Source: Holophagae bacterium (lineage in GTDB: Bacteria > Acidobacteriota > Holophagae > Acanthopleuribacterales > Acanthopleuribacteraceae). Taken from it: a stretch of 55,557 nt of DNA. The notes below the pieces were generated by a model that saw only the letters and a program-made list of their open reading frames with translations, was not told the origin of the DNA and searched no databases. Both the position numbers and the translations under genes were made by a program. The stretch lies in NCBI GenBank assembly GCA_029263455.1, contig JAJCXM010000036.1, positions 1 to 55,557 of the forward strand. The letters are read 5' to 3'. This document shows, piece by piece, positions 26,970 through 36,401 of this stretch (positions are counted from its first letter, which is position 1; every line of letters begins with the position of its first letter).

Positions 26970-26983
26970 CATGTATTTACATG
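26970..26983. promoter_or_regulatory. CATGTA-TT-TACATG dyad upstream of the cytochrome operon
   Basis: Perfect 6-bp-arm inverted repeat ending 10 bases before the start codon of the tetraheme gene and abutting its ribosome site on the minus strand. It could be an operator or a small hairpin that affects translation initiation. The half-motif TCATGTATT recurs at 27038-27046 in the same divergent region. Confidence 0.4.
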
Positions 26984-27050
26984 AATAATAGGTCCTTTAC
27001 TCTGGTATTTCAAGTAATTGCTTAAATGATCAACTATTCATGTATTGTCG

Positions 27051-27079
27051 TTGACTTTCTCAGAAAACCTTTCTATCTT
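27051..27079 (+). promoter_or_regulatory. Sigma70-like promoter for the large membrane protein
   Basis: TTGACT (27051-27056), 17-base spacer, TATCTT (27074-27079). The -35 matches consensus in five of six positions and the -10 in four. It ends 30 bases upstream of the ATG at 27110, giving a short leader. Confidence 0.5.
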
Positions 27080-27109
27080 GGAAATGTCGATCCCCGTACA
27101 GAGGCAGAT

Positions 27110-28798
27110 ATGAGTGAACAAAGGTCACCTGCCCTGGAAGACCGATTTAGGTCGATCGAAAATCGGCTCAGGGCTATTGAAACGAAACTGGCGCTCGGAA
27201 TTAACGCACCTACGCAGGCTGTTTCGCTACCGGCTCCCACCGCTCCTGATACTCCCCAATCAGACGTTCTGCAGCAGCTGGGTACACAGAGCGGACAGCT
27301 ATTGCTGATTTTTGCAGGCGCCTTTTTGTTTCGCTTCGTGACCAAATCGGAACTCGTTGCACCCCAGATCGGGGCGCTATTGGGTTTTGCCTACGCCCTA
27401 TTTTGGCTGTGGTTCGCAGACACGCGCGCGGCCAAAGGACAGGCGGTCACAGCGACCTTCTGCGCAACAGCGGCAACACTGCTTGTCTTACCGATGATCA
27501 CCGAATCATTGCTAGTCTTTAAGCTAATAACGCCAGGAGTGGCCGCATTTGCGCTAGCGGCGTTTGCATGTGCAGTACTGTGGGTAGCCAGCCGACGAGG
27601 ATTGAGGATTGTAGCTTGGATTGGCACACTGGGAACAATGGCCGCCGCAGTATTGCTTGTGGCGCGTACCCATCAGACCATCCTTTTTGGACTCCCTATG
27701 CTGGTCATGGCATTGGTGACCACGTGGATGGGCTATGCCAAAGCTTGGCGCTGGTTGCGTTGGCCATGCGCCTTGCTGACAGACTTAACCTTTTTTGTAG
27801 CACTTCGACCGCCTCGGACAGATGTGACGGATCTCTACCAACCGTTCTCACCTGAGCTGGTGCAGGTCCTGGGGATACTCCTACCGGTTGCCTTTCTAGC
27901 CTTGTTTCGCGTCATAGATGCAAGCGGTCGACCGACGCGTCTTTTCGCCTATATTCAATGCTTGTTGGCATTGGTCATTGGGCTGGAGGGAGCCCTGAAC
28001 TTGGCTGAGATTGGCTTTCCTACTCTGTTTGTGAGTATCGCCGCGTATGCCATAAGCTTGTGGGCCTATCATTGGGCCCTAATCCGACCCGACGCTACCG
28101 CTGCAAGGGGACTAGCCTCTATGGTCGCAGCACTTGCTTTGATAATTGGCAGCATTAATCTAACCGGATCAGGCTGGGCTGTGGGGCTACTGTCCGCCGC
28201 TTCCGCGTCGATAATTGTGCTCGCCGTTAAAACAGTACGCCTCGACCTCAAGCTTCAGGCCACTATTTATGTGCTGACGGCTGCGTTACTAGGGAATCTG
28301 CCTGGTTGGTTTATTGGCGTCGCATCACTGCCACAAACCCAGTGGCTCTGGCCCAATTTTGAGCTATGGGCTGTTTTGCTTGCTGGAATTTGGACCTATC
28401 TCTGGTCCCGTCAACAAGATAGTGAACTCAGATGGGAACACGTGGTTAACTTCATATTGCTTTTGATTTGCATTGTTGCTTTGGCAGGATTAGTCATAGC
28501 ATTCCTGGTCAGTTCTTGGCAGCTATTGTGGGCTCTAAGCGCAGCCTCTTTTCACTTTTTAGTTACTTTGATTGGCAGCGTCGCTGCGTCATTGATGGGC
28601 TACTTTGGCTATGTACGCAGGATTCGGGAATGTCGCTGGTCTGTTTGGCCACTTTACTTGCTATTGGCAGCTAAGCTCGCCTTGGTAGACCTGCGTTTTG
28701 GAACCGAAGTGACTCTGTTTGGAGGGTTCGCCGTACTTGGTCTTGCCATAATGGTCAGTTCACGCCAACGCATCGCGAAAAGCGCTCACCCTCAATGA
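27110..28798 (+). CDS. Large polytopic membrane protein, DUF2339-like
   Basis: 562 aa from the ATG at 27110, with GAGG five bases upstream; an earlier in-frame start would place the predicted promoter inside the coding region. Residues 5-30 form a short coiled coil (EDRFRSIENRLRAIETKL). A proline-rich linker follows, then about 14-16 membrane helices starting with LLLIFAGAFLFRFV. DUF2339 proteins have this same plan: N-terminal coiled coil, GxxLLxxAGxxFL helix, then many helices. Function is not known; no transporter or enzyme signature is visible. Divergent from the cytochrome operon. Confidence 0.75.
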   Translation: MSEQRSPALEDRFRSIENRLRAIETKLALGINAPTQAVSLPAPTAPDTPQSDVLQQLGTQSGQLLLIFAGAFLFRFVTKSELVAPQIGALLGFAYALFWLWFADTRAAKGQAVTATFCATAATLLVLPMITESLLVFKLITPGVAAFALAAFACAVLWVASRRGLRIVAWIGTLGTMAAAVLLVARTHQTILFGLPMLVMALVTTWMGYAKAWRWLRWPCALLTDLTFFVALRPPRTDVTDLYQPFSPELVQVLGILLPVAFLALFRVIDASGRPTRLFAYIQCLLALVIGLEGALNLAEIGFPTLFVSIAAYAISLWAYHWALIRPDATAARGLASMVAALALIIGSINLTGSGWAVGLLSAASASIIVLAVKTVRLDLKLQATIYVLTAALLGNLPGWFIGVASLPQTQWLWPNFELWAVLLAGIWTYLWSRQQDSELRWEHVVNFILLLICIVALAGLVIAFLVSSWQLLWALSAASFHFLVTLIGSVAASLMGYFGYVRRIRECRWSVWPLYLLLAAKLALVDLRFGTEVTLFGGFAVLGLAIMVSSRQRIAKSAHPQ

Positions 28799-28943
28799 CT
28801 CTATCGGTATTGCATTAGTTCCGCTAATCCGATTGTGAATCAATGGAGTAAACAGGCACAACCACTAGCAGGCGCGCTTACTCGCCAAACTTTCGATGTT
28901 CATCAGCAAATGGCGCTTTAGATCAATCCTGAAGATCCCTGAA

Positions 28944-29237
28944 TCACTCAGCCGAGTTTTGACGAATTCCGCGGGTATCGCCGCCATGCAAACCCTTTAC
29001 TCGCTTTAATGTCACAAATAAGACAGCGAAAACAACCGTGATCAGGGCGCTCACCGGCGCAAACCAACTCCATGCGGTTTCCATCACCACAGACCAATGC
29101 GTGCCTTCGGAATCGCGAAACAGCGCGTTGGGGTTTAGCCGCCAATCCGCCCAAGTCATGGCGACCGAGACTGCCACGCCCACGCGAGTCCCAGCAACAA
29201 TCCATTTCTCAATGGTTTCGAGACGACAGATACCCAC
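28944..29237 (-). CDS. Possible small two-helix membrane protein
   Basis: Up to 97 aa from a GTG at 29237 without a clear ribosome site. Two hydrophobic segments (about 17-31 and 57-78; WFAPVSALITVVFAVLFVTL) are separated by a polar loop and followed by a positive stretch (KRVKGLHGG), consistent with the positive-inside rule. No family recognised. Included because the frame has sensible membrane topology and fills an otherwise empty gap. Could be spurious. Confidence 0.4.
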   Translation of the reverse strand: MGICRLETIEKWIVAGTRVGVAVSVAMTWADWRLNPNALFRDSEGTHWSVVMETAWSWFAPVSALITVVFAVLFVTLKRVKGLHGGDTRGIRQNSAE

Positions 29238-29304
29238 ATGGACAACAAATACGTGATGACTCTTTCATTGTTGCGTTGGTGCACGACAACAAATTTCTGG
29301 TGCT

Positions 29305-31089
29305 CTAAGGCGTGGGGATGATGGGCAGGCACCGAGTCACCATGACCGCCAAATCCAACACGTCATAAGGCGTTGGCCAATGAGGATAAGCCGCTTGCAT
29401 AGTCGTCAATGTGCGTATCAGACCACCTTGACCCACAATGACACGGCTGGTGCCAAGACTTGCTGCTCCTTGCGTGTTTTGTGATCCACCTATGGTTGAG
29501 ATATCGAAGTCAGTAGCGAATTTGCTAGTGAACACCATGCCGGCCGCCCCTGCACCCCACCATCGCTCGCCATTAAAATGGAGATCCACGATAGCCTTAT
29601 TGCTGCCAAAGGTAATCGGAGCCCAGTCTTCACCGTCTGAACTCGAGATCAACGTGCCTTGAGCACCGCCAGCGATAAATGCTTCGTCCTGTCCATTTGC
29701 GCCAAAAGCAACCGCAAACAAATGTGCGGACGTGCCACTAACGCGCGTCTTCCACACGGAACCGTCTGCACTGGTGGCAATAGTCCCATTATCACCCACA
29801 GCCACGATTACGCCATCTGCGTAGGTCACTGCATTGAGATTTTCGGTTGTCATACTGTCTTTTGCCGACCACATTAGGTTGTCTTCCGACGAAAGTACGG
29901 CGCCGTCGTTTCCTACGGCAATCGCATGAGAACCCGTCGAAGTAATCGCCCTTAAGAAGCCAGAGGCAGCCGGCGTGACAATCTGCCAATTTGTACCGTC
30001 AGCGCTTACGGCAAAATATCCGTCATAAGCGACACACACATAAGCACCATCATGTTTGGTTACATCGCGTAGGGTAGCTAAAGTGGGTATCTGAGAGAAA
30101 GTCCAGTCTAATCCATCTAAGCTAGTTGCCCAGGTGCCGTATCGCCCAACAGCAATCAGGAGGCCGTCGATAGCGTCAACCGCCCACAAGTCAATAAGTG
30201 GCCCACTGTGCTGCGATGTCCATGTCAATCCATCGTTGGACGTCACCACACCACCAAATGATAGCGTGCCTGCCATTACTCCATTTCCCGATGCCAACGC
30301 CACCAGTACCGTTTCGAATCTGGGCGAATCATATTGCCAGACAACACCATCAAGACTGGAGTAATGATCACCAGCAGACCCGCCGCAGACAAAGCGGTCG
30401 CCTACATGCGCAATTGAATATATCGCACCGCTAATGGGTGTAGACGGTGAAGACCAAGAAACCGTATCTGGACTGGTAATCAACGTACCCACTGCGCCCG
30501 CAGCAACCCAGAAGCCATTGTGTTCCGCCACGGCGTAAAGATGGTTCGCAGTATTGGCGTTGCGCGGCGTCCATGTAAATCCATCGGGACTTGTAATCAG
30601 TGTGCCGGCCTTGCCCACAGCCACAAACAACCCGCCTGCAAAAGTGACGGCGTGTAACTCCTCTGTTACCAGTGAATTACCTGGCGTCCAGACCATGCCA
30701 TCGGAACTCGAAAAGAGCGTGCCATTATCGCCTACGGTTACAAAGAGTCCAGCGCCATAGGCCACGTCATTAAGGGTGGTAGAGGTAAAATTGAGGTCGT
30801 CCCAGGCGGCCAAATCGGTACTGGTTCGGGCCACACCGTTCTGGCCAACCACAACATAGCGACCCGCCCCTTTTACGATGGCGAAGAAGTTGGGCGGATC
30901 CAGTTCGATTTTTGGTATTTGTGTCCAATTGACTCCATCCGGGCTGGTCTGAATCATGCCACTACTGCCAACTGCTATGAATTGATTGCCGTCATGAGTC
31001 ACACCGTACATGAATTGGCCGTGGGGCTGGGGATTTGCCCAGGACCAACTACATGGTGTCTGCATGGTAAATAGCAGAGCGAGTAACAT
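29305..31089 (-). CDS. Exported BNR/YCF48-like repeat protein with VLDL-C C-terminal motif
   Basis: 594 aa; ATG at 31089 with GGAGG seven bases upstream. Signal peptide at 1-19. The body is 12 clear and one degenerate repeats of about 42 aa, each with a TSxDGxxW joint (QTSPDGVNW, FSSSDGMVW, ATSLDGLDW, ISSSDGEDW) and a central VAVGxxGT strand. This is the pattern of BNR/YCF48-like beta-propellers, so one or two propellers are likely. The C-terminus after the last repeat is unusual: HWPTPYDVLDLAVMVTRC and a proline-rich end. A similar VLDL-x6-C end occurs in the next gene on the same strand (31350-32003). Function unknown; surface or secreted. Confidence 0.85.
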   Translation of the reverse strand: MLLALLFTMQTPCSWSWANPQPHGQFMYGVTHDGNQFIAVGSSGMIQTSPDGVNWTQIPKIELDPPNFFAIVKGAGRYVVVGQNGVARTSTDLAAWDDLNFTSTTLNDVAYGAGLFVTVGDNGTLFSSSDGMVWTPGNSLVTEELHAVTFAGGLFVAVGKAGTLITSPDGFTWTPRNANTANHLYAVAEHNGFWVAAGAVGTLITSPDTVSWSSPSTPISGAIYSIAHVGDRFVCGGSAGDHYSSLDGVVWQYDSPRFETVLVALASGNGVMAGTLSFGGVVTSNDGLTWTSQHSGPLIDLWAVDAIDGLLIAVGRYGTWATSLDGLDWTFSQIPTLATLRDVTKHDGAYVCVAYDGYFAVSADGTNWQIVTPAASGFLRAITSTGSHAIAVGNDGAVLSSEDNLMWSAKDSMTTENLNAVTYADGVIVAVGDNGTIATSADGSVWKTRVSGTSAHLFAVAFGANGQDEAFIAGGAQGTLISSSDGEDWAPITFGSNKAIVDLHFNGERWWGAGAAGMVFTSKFATDFDISTIGGSQNTQGAASLGTSRVIVGQGGLIRTLTTMQAAYPHWPTPYDVLDLAVMVTRCLPIIPTP

Positions 31090-31349
31090 AATTTCGCCTC
31101 CAGTCTTTACCTTGTTAAATGGATACCACGGGTGAAAGCGAACATTTTTTCTTGCAGATCACTGCCAATACCAACGAATGACATGACTAAGGCAGTCGCG
31201 TAACCGGAGTCCTAGAATCCCCCATCTAGCCGCACCGCCATTCTGAAAATATCGCCCTTGTCAAAAAGCAAAGTGTCGTCAGTAAGAGGCACCACGCAGC
31301 ATGCTTACCAATTATTTCAATAGAGAATAAAAAATGGGTTTCGGCAGTG

Positions 31350-32003
31350 TTAGGGCTGTCCACAATGTGTGAGTTTTGTCAGGTCAAGGACATCGATGGG
31401 CCCCGATGGTGCAACCAAATCGTAAGAAGGTGCATTCAGGGTCCAGGAGCTGATTCCGGCCCCCCAATCCAACGAAAACGTAACCGTGATCGGCAGCGTA
31501 AACGCACTCGGCGCACCGATGTCTATCGGACCTGGCCCATCGCCCGCAACGACCCGTGACCCCAAGGACGATTCTGACGGTACATACGTCAAGGTGACAT
31601 TTCCCAACGAACCGCACAAAACCACCGTCGCCACGTGATAGTTCTGATTGGGCGCGGCCATATCGGCGACTGCACCAACGAGAATCAATCGATCCGTCAT
31701 CGCCACTAGATTGCGACTGGTTGCAAAGAATCCCCAGTCGCTGATCGGACTGGTGCCAGCCCGGGCAGAAGCAAAAACGTCGCTGCGATCGAGATCAAAG
31801 GCCAGGACATAGGCATTCAATCCTGCATCACCACCGGTCCCGGAGAGTCCAGTCACATCAACAAAAACGTCCACTGTGACACAAGAACCCCCACAATCTG
31901 CAGCGCCCTCTTGAAGAGTCAGCGGCGCATTGCCAACAATGCTGGATTGAGCCAGCACGAGGTTGGTCGACATAAAAGCAAACGGAATCATCCAACGCGA
32001 CAT
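31350..32003 (-). CDS. Exported cohesin-like protein with VLDL-C C-terminal motif
   Basis: 217 aa; ATG at 32003, its AAGGAG ribosome site overlapping the stop of the upstream gene. Signal peptide about 1-18. The body is beta-rich: FDLDRSDVFASARAG, YHVATVVLCGSLGNVTL and a disulphide-prone CGGSC pair. The layout of a one-domain fold with FDL...ATVxL strands recalls cohesin-like modules, but I would not insist on this. It ends in PIDVLDLTKLTHCGQP, resembling the end of the 29305-31089 protein and one half of a dockerin repeat. It is translationally coupled to the 1125-aa LVIVD protein. Confidence 0.75.
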   Translation of the reverse strand: MSRWMIPFAFMSTNLVLAQSSIVGNAPLTLQEGAADCGGSCVTVDVFVDVTGLSGTGGDAGLNAYVLAFDLDRSDVFASARAGTSPISDWGFFATSRNLVAMTDRLILVGAVADMAAPNQNYHVATVVLCGSLGNVTLTYVPSESSLGSRVVAGDGPGPIDIGAPSAFTLPITVTFSLDWGAGISSWTLNAPSYDLVAPSGPIDVLDLTKLTHCGQP

Positions 32004-32005
32004 GA

Positions 32006-35000
32006 TTACTCCTTGATGCTCAACAGATCTTTGATTTTCTTGATCTCCATGGAGAGTTCTTGGTTTTGTGATTTAAGTATCGCATTTTCTGCTTCCACCG
32101 TCCGCATGCGAATTCTAAGATCAGCGCCGGGTTCAATATCTACATTGACCGCGCCTTGCAAATAAACAAGCCGCTCACCCGCCATTTGTTCAATGAGACG
32201 CGCAGCTTTCAGCATATCTACGTTGATTGCCGCACCATCGCGTTCCGAATAAAACGACCATGCCAATGGTTCCGATGGCTCGCCGATTAGGGTGAAGTTG
32301 TGGGGTGACAAAGTGCTGATATTGCCCGCTTCATCGCGAACTTTGAGCTCAGAGCTGCCGGAAGCATCTTCGGCATAGAGTTGGACAAGGTTGGCGGGCG
32401 AAGACGTAGGAACCACGTCGTTAGCAATCGCAAATGTACCTGATAATCCCAAGTTGCCATCGCTAAAAAGTCCGCCAGGTCCAATGGAGGCTCCATTCGC
32501 GGTAATCGTTCCTCGAGCTTGCAGATCGTTCTGAACGCACAAACGACCGGCTTCAATCGAGTGAGCCGACATGGTGGCGGCATCAATTCCGAAAAGATCA
32601 ATCACATAAAATGCGTAGATATCCACCGCCACAGCGACTCGACCCGTAACCGAGAGACTGTACAGTATCGATCCAATTTGCTGACGGCCAACGCGAATCG
32701 GATTGGACGAATCTCGTATATCGATGACGTTTACATAAAGAGAGTCTGTTACGTAGGCGAATCCGCCGGACAATTCAACCGAATTAGCGGCAAACAAAGC
32801 GAGTGTTCCTTCCAGGACTGGGTTCGTCGGGTCTGAGACGTCCACAATGTTAAGCCCACTGGGGTTTACTGCATAAACTCGACTTGCGGAGGCTTTCAAA
32901 TCTTTAATACTTGTCAGTGAGACCAACGACCCGACCTCACTGGGTGCTGAAGGACTGGATACGTCGATCACCCGAAGGCTTGGGCCACCGAGGAACATAT
33001 ACTGACCAAGAACGTCGAGTGTCGTCATTATCTCGCTCAAAGCCAGGTTGCCTACACTCGAAGGTTGGCTTGTATTGACAATATCGATCACGTTCAAATC
33101 CATGTTGGCGTCAACCGCATAGGCGTAACGACCTGAAACGGCGACCTTCAGCGATGGGCCCAGTGCTAACGACCCTGTAACCGATGGGCTGCTGACATTT
33201 TCTAGATCCACAATCTTGAAAACGCCTGTGTCACCCAAATAGGCATAGCGTCCCTGGATTGCTATGGAGCTTGGCTCAATTCCCAATGACAAACTACCCA
33301 GCGACGTAGGCGAGTCAGGAAGTGAAATTTCCATGACATGCATTTCTCCCGGCGAGACGCCTCCATCCCAAAGAGTGACATAGGCGTAGTTCCCACTGGC
33401 AACAACACGCAAAGGGTTTAGGCCGCTAAAAGACGTTAAACTTGCCTGTTTGGGCGAAGACGGGGTTTGGACGAGCTGACTTCCATTCATATGGACGTCC
33501 GAAAGAGAAGAAGGTCCCGAGACATCGAGCCCTTTAGCCACACTTAAGTTACCGCTAATTCGACTGTTTTGATCAACCGTGACCGACCCGACCCTGAGGC
33601 TGCTCACGTCAATACTAGGCGTATCAATGCCGGTAAGTTTCATCACCTCAAGTCCCAAATCCGTGTTTCCTACAGCATAAGCACGGGAACCTACAACCAC
33701 CACATCGTAGGCACCTGAAAGTTCCGTTGTGCCATCATCCACGATGGCGCCCACCTCGAAAGGTGCTGTGGGATCCGAAATGTCCAATACGCTCACGGCG
33801 TTGTCGTCTTCGCCCGCCACGAAGAGGAATGATCCGGCGAGGTCGATACCTCGAGGCGAAGCCAGCCTTGTAGTGCCGTTGTCAACAAGGAAACCGACTT
33901 CCGCCGGTGAACTGGGGTCTGACACATCAACCACTGAAATCGCGTCCTCCGTGGTGGCGGATATAAACGCGTGCCTACCTGAGACCTTGATTTCTCGGCA
34001 GCCAGCTAGGTGAATCGATCCGTCGTCGAATAATGCGCCGACATGTTTGGGTTGTCGTGGGTCGGAAACATCAAGAATTTCTAATCCCTCAAAGGGAGCG
34101 GTCACATAAGCAAGCGAGCCGCACACTTCAACGCCAATTGCGCCCGACAAGGCGGTCGTGCCGTCGTCAAAAATGACACCAACAGGGACAGGATTTTGAG
34201 GATTTGAAATATCGACAATTTGCAAGCCACTATCCGAATTGGAAGCGATATAGGCATAAGAGCCTACTATTTTCAATGCAGCCGCACCATTCAGGGCAGT
34301 TTCCGCTGTATCAGTCAATACGGCCACGTGGGTTGGTTGTGTGGGATCGGACACATCAATTACTTCCAGGCCATCATCTCCAGAGGATGTTACATAGGCG
34401 TAATTACCCACCACCACCACGTCGGTCGGAGACGCCAGCGCGGTTATACCCGTATCCGCAAGTGTTCCAACCACAAGCGGCGCTGTGCCGTCACGCACAT
34501 CTACCACGTGAAACCGGTTGCCGCCAAAAACGCCCACGTAGGCATAGTTGCCTTGAACGAAGACGGAGCGTGGGAAAGTGCCAGCCATGCTAACCGCGCC
34601 TTCGTGTCGAGGATCACCTATCGTCTGTAATATTCGACCACCGTTGAGTGTTAAAGCTTCACTAGGACTGCTAGTGCCAATGCCAAAATTGCCTGTCGTT
34701 GTGAGGTGATCGTCATCAAAATCTAGGGTGCCACTGCCAGCAGTGATCCGATCATTGCTGCCATCCACCGTTAACGATCCATTGCTTGTGACCGTACCCA
34801 TGGCGCTTAGGTTTCCACCTACCCACTCCCCTGCGCTATTGACTACGGTACCAAAACCACTCACGGAGTAGCTGGTGCCGGTCACATCGAGCGAGGCGAG
34901 ATTTCCGGCAAGGAAGTTGGCGACCTGGGACAGGTAGGCACCGTCTACGCCAGGTAGGCCCCGCAGCAATGCACCCCGTACTTGTTCTTCATTTTCGGTA

Positions 35001-35383
35001 AGGCGGATGCGCTTTGCGCGCGGATGGATGGTTAGGGGTCTGTCCGTTAACCGCTCACCATTTAGCCAGATATCAATCCAGGCGGTACCGCGGTTAATAA
35101 TGTTAGAAGGGACGGGATTTCCTGTTGCGCCCAACAGTAAAACTGGTGTGTCTGCAAGCCACCAAATCTTTTCCGCTGCCTCAAAGGCAATAGCCGCGCC
35201 AGCAGGTGAGTCCATATAGGTCACTTCAACCCATAGCGGCTGTCCTGACCCAACGCCCTCTGCGAGCACAGATGTCTCGTCCAGGACGACCGGGACGACT
35301 ACAGGCCCCAAAGCATCATTCGCAATCGTAAACAAACTAAGACAGCACAATAATCCAAAAGGCTGTATCACAGTACCCACCAT
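32006..35383 (-). CDS. Giant exported LVIVD-repeat propeller protein with tail-fibre-like segment
   Basis: 1125 aa; ATG at 35383 behind AGGAGG (three-base spacing; a GTG at codon 2 would space better). Signal peptide 1-24. An N-terminal beta domain is followed by a Gly/Ser/Thr-rich stretch (about 165-245) that ends in NFGIGTSSPSEALTLNG, a motif of phage tail-fibre and intramolecular-chaperone proteins. Two blocks of LVIVD-type blades follow (about 265-590 and 655-935): GNYAYVGVFGG, VVDVRDGTAPLVVG, VIDVSDPTQPTHV, LNIVDVSDPTNPV. The last 35 residues are a coiled coil (EAENAILKSQNQELSMEI), likely trimerising. No S74 chaperone is seen. Probably a fibre-like surface protein; first gene of a two-gene unit. 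Confidence 0.85.
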   Translation of the reverse strand: MVGTVIQPFGLLCCLSLFTIANDALGPVVVPVVLDETSVLAEGVGSGQPLWVEVTYMDSPAGAAIAFEAAEKIWWLADTPVLLLGATGNPVPSNIINRGTAWIDIWLNGERLTDRPLTIHPRAKRIRLTENEEQVRGALLRGLPGVDGAYLSQVANFLAGNLASLDVTGTSYSVSGFGTVVNSAGEWVGGNLSAMGTVTSNGSLTVDGSNDRITAGSGTLDFDDDHLTTTGNFGIGTSSPSEALTLNGGRILQTIGDPRHEGAVSMAGTFPRSVFVQGNYAYVGVFGGNRFHVVDVRDGTAPLVVGTLADTGITALASPTDVVVVGNYAYVTSSGDDGLEVIDVSDPTQPTHVAVLTDTAETALNGAAALKIVGSYAYIASNSDSGLQIVDISNPQNPVPVGVIFDDGTTALSGAIGVEVCGSLAYVTAPFEGLEILDVSDPRQPKHVGALFDDGSIHLAGCREIKVSGRHAFISATTEDAISVVDVSDPSSPAEVGFLVDNGTTRLASPRGIDLAGSFLFVAGEDDNAVSVLDISDPTAPFEVGAIVDDGTTELSGAYDVVVVGSRAYAVGNTDLGLEVMKLTGIDTPSIDVSSLRVGSVTVDQNSRISGNLSVAKGLDVSGPSSLSDVHMNGSQLVQTPSSPKQASLTSFSGLNPLRVVASGNYAYVTLWDGGVSPGEMHVMEISLPDSPTSLGSLSLGIEPSSIAIQGRYAYLGDTGVFKIVDLENVSSPSVTGSLALGPSLKVAVSGRYAYAVDANMDLNVIDIVNTSQPSSVGNLALSEIMTTLDVLGQYMFLGGPSLRVIDVSSPSAPSEVGSLVSLTSIKDLKASASRVYAVNPSGLNIVDVSDPTNPVLEGTLALFAANSVELSGGFAYVTDSLYVNVIDIRDSSNPIRVGRQQIGSILYSLSVTGRVAVAVDIYAFYVIDLFGIDAATMSAHSIEAGRLCVQNDLQARGTITANGASIGPGGLFSDGNLGLSGTFAIANDVVPTSSPANLVQLYAEDASGSSELKVRDEAGNISTLSPHNFTLIGEPSEPLAWSFYSERDGAAINVDMLKAARLIEQMAGERLVYLQGAVNVDIEPGADLRIRMRTVEAENAILKSQNQELSMEIKKIKDLLSIKE

Positions 35384-35582
35384 GAACCTCCTAAGCCAAC
35401 GTTCGTTTTCTTAAGTCTTTTTATGATTTATCGGCAAAAGAGCCAGCGTGGATGAGTGGCCTACTATCCATTGTCAAAAACACGCAGTGCTCTCTCCCGT
35501 GTCTTGTATTTGTGAAATGCGTTAGCTACGATGTTTCATAATCTTCACTGACAAAAAAACGAGACAATGGATGGGCTAGCCT

Positions 35583-36401
35583 TTGTACACGCGCGCGGTT
35601 TGTTATGTCTTTCTTCTCGCTTCACCTTTTCTTGTCATAGGCGTCGTAACCCGAGGATTGCGGGTGCCGGGCGTTCACCAATTTATTGGAGTTACAGTTT
35701 TCATCGCAATGGCGTTAGCTGCTTGGAACCTTGGCTGGCATTCAAGAAGAGCCAATGCGCATAATCGAACGCTCATGAGCACGGCTGGAGCCCTTCTTAT
35801 CGCACCCTTTGCGCTAATAGGTCTTTTTTGGGTGGGCCTGGGAACGCCCTGGCAAGCGACACCTTCAGAAAACATGTTGCGCTATGTTGTTCTCACCATT
35901 GGCGCCATTGCAGAAGTGGTTGGGTTTGTCATGGCAAGAGAAGCGCTCGCAAAGGCAGGCGAACGGTTTTTCGCAACGCTTAGCGTAAGTGCAATCTTGT
36001 TAGCTGGCCCACTGCATGTCATCTGGAGTATCTTCAATTTTGGCTTGCACTCCGCGAGGGAGGCCACAGGTGAGATTCCTTCTGTCTTTATGGAACTTGA
36101 CCAAGTCCTTGATGTAGTACTCTTCTTTTCTGGAGCCTTGACCTACTTCGCAGCTGCGTTTCTGGCAGTCGCATTGGGTAAAGTAAAGTGGCTGGGACGT
36201 GCTTCACTTCGGGTCTTTGCAAGTATATGTGGCTTGGCACTCTTCTTTCTTTTACAACGGGGCATGAACTTCATCACACCTGCCGAATTGTCGGACCCTT
36301 GGTATGTTGTCCCTGGCTTTATTGTGGGAATCCCTGCTGTCCCCTATCTTTTACCATGTCTCATGGGCGCGATTATGCTGCATCGATCTGATGACAATTA
36401 A
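35583..36401 (+). CDS. Polytopic membrane protein of unknown family
   Basis: Up to 272 aa from a TTG at 35583; the start is unsure, as no ribosome site is obvious and the nearby ATG at 35567 is out of frame. Seven or eight membrane helices span the whole length, starting with YVFLLASPFLVIGVV and ending with VPGFIVGIPAVPYLLPCL. A small soluble loop carries NMLRYVV and REALAKAGERFFATL. No family recognised; loosely like DUF4386-type proteins. It precedes the oxidoreductase cluster by 394 bp and is unlikely to share its transcript. Confidence 0.7.
   Translation: MYTRAVCYVFLLASPFLVIGVVTRGLRVPGVHQFIGVTVFIAMALAAWNLGWHSRRANAHNRTLMSTAGALLIAPFALIGLFWVGLGTPWQATPSENMLRYVVLTIGAIAEVVGFVMAREALAKAGERFFATLSVSAILLAGPLHVIWSIFNFGLHSAREATGEIPSVFMELDQVLDVVLFFSGALTYFAAAFLAVALGKVKWLGRASLRVFASICGLALFFLLQRGMNFITPAELSDPWYVVPGFIVGIPAVPYLLPCLMGAIMLHRSDDN

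Noticed and set aside
29305-31089. DNA-level tandem repeats or a CRISPR array in the repeat-protein genes
   Set aside because: Repeats are conserved as protein (about 42 aa) but diverged as DNA, with no identical spaced units.
33729-34013. Plus-strand frames antisense to the LVIVD-repeat gene
   Set aside because: They mirror the repetitive codons of the minus-strand gene and have no start signals; the minus-strand protein has clear domains throughout.
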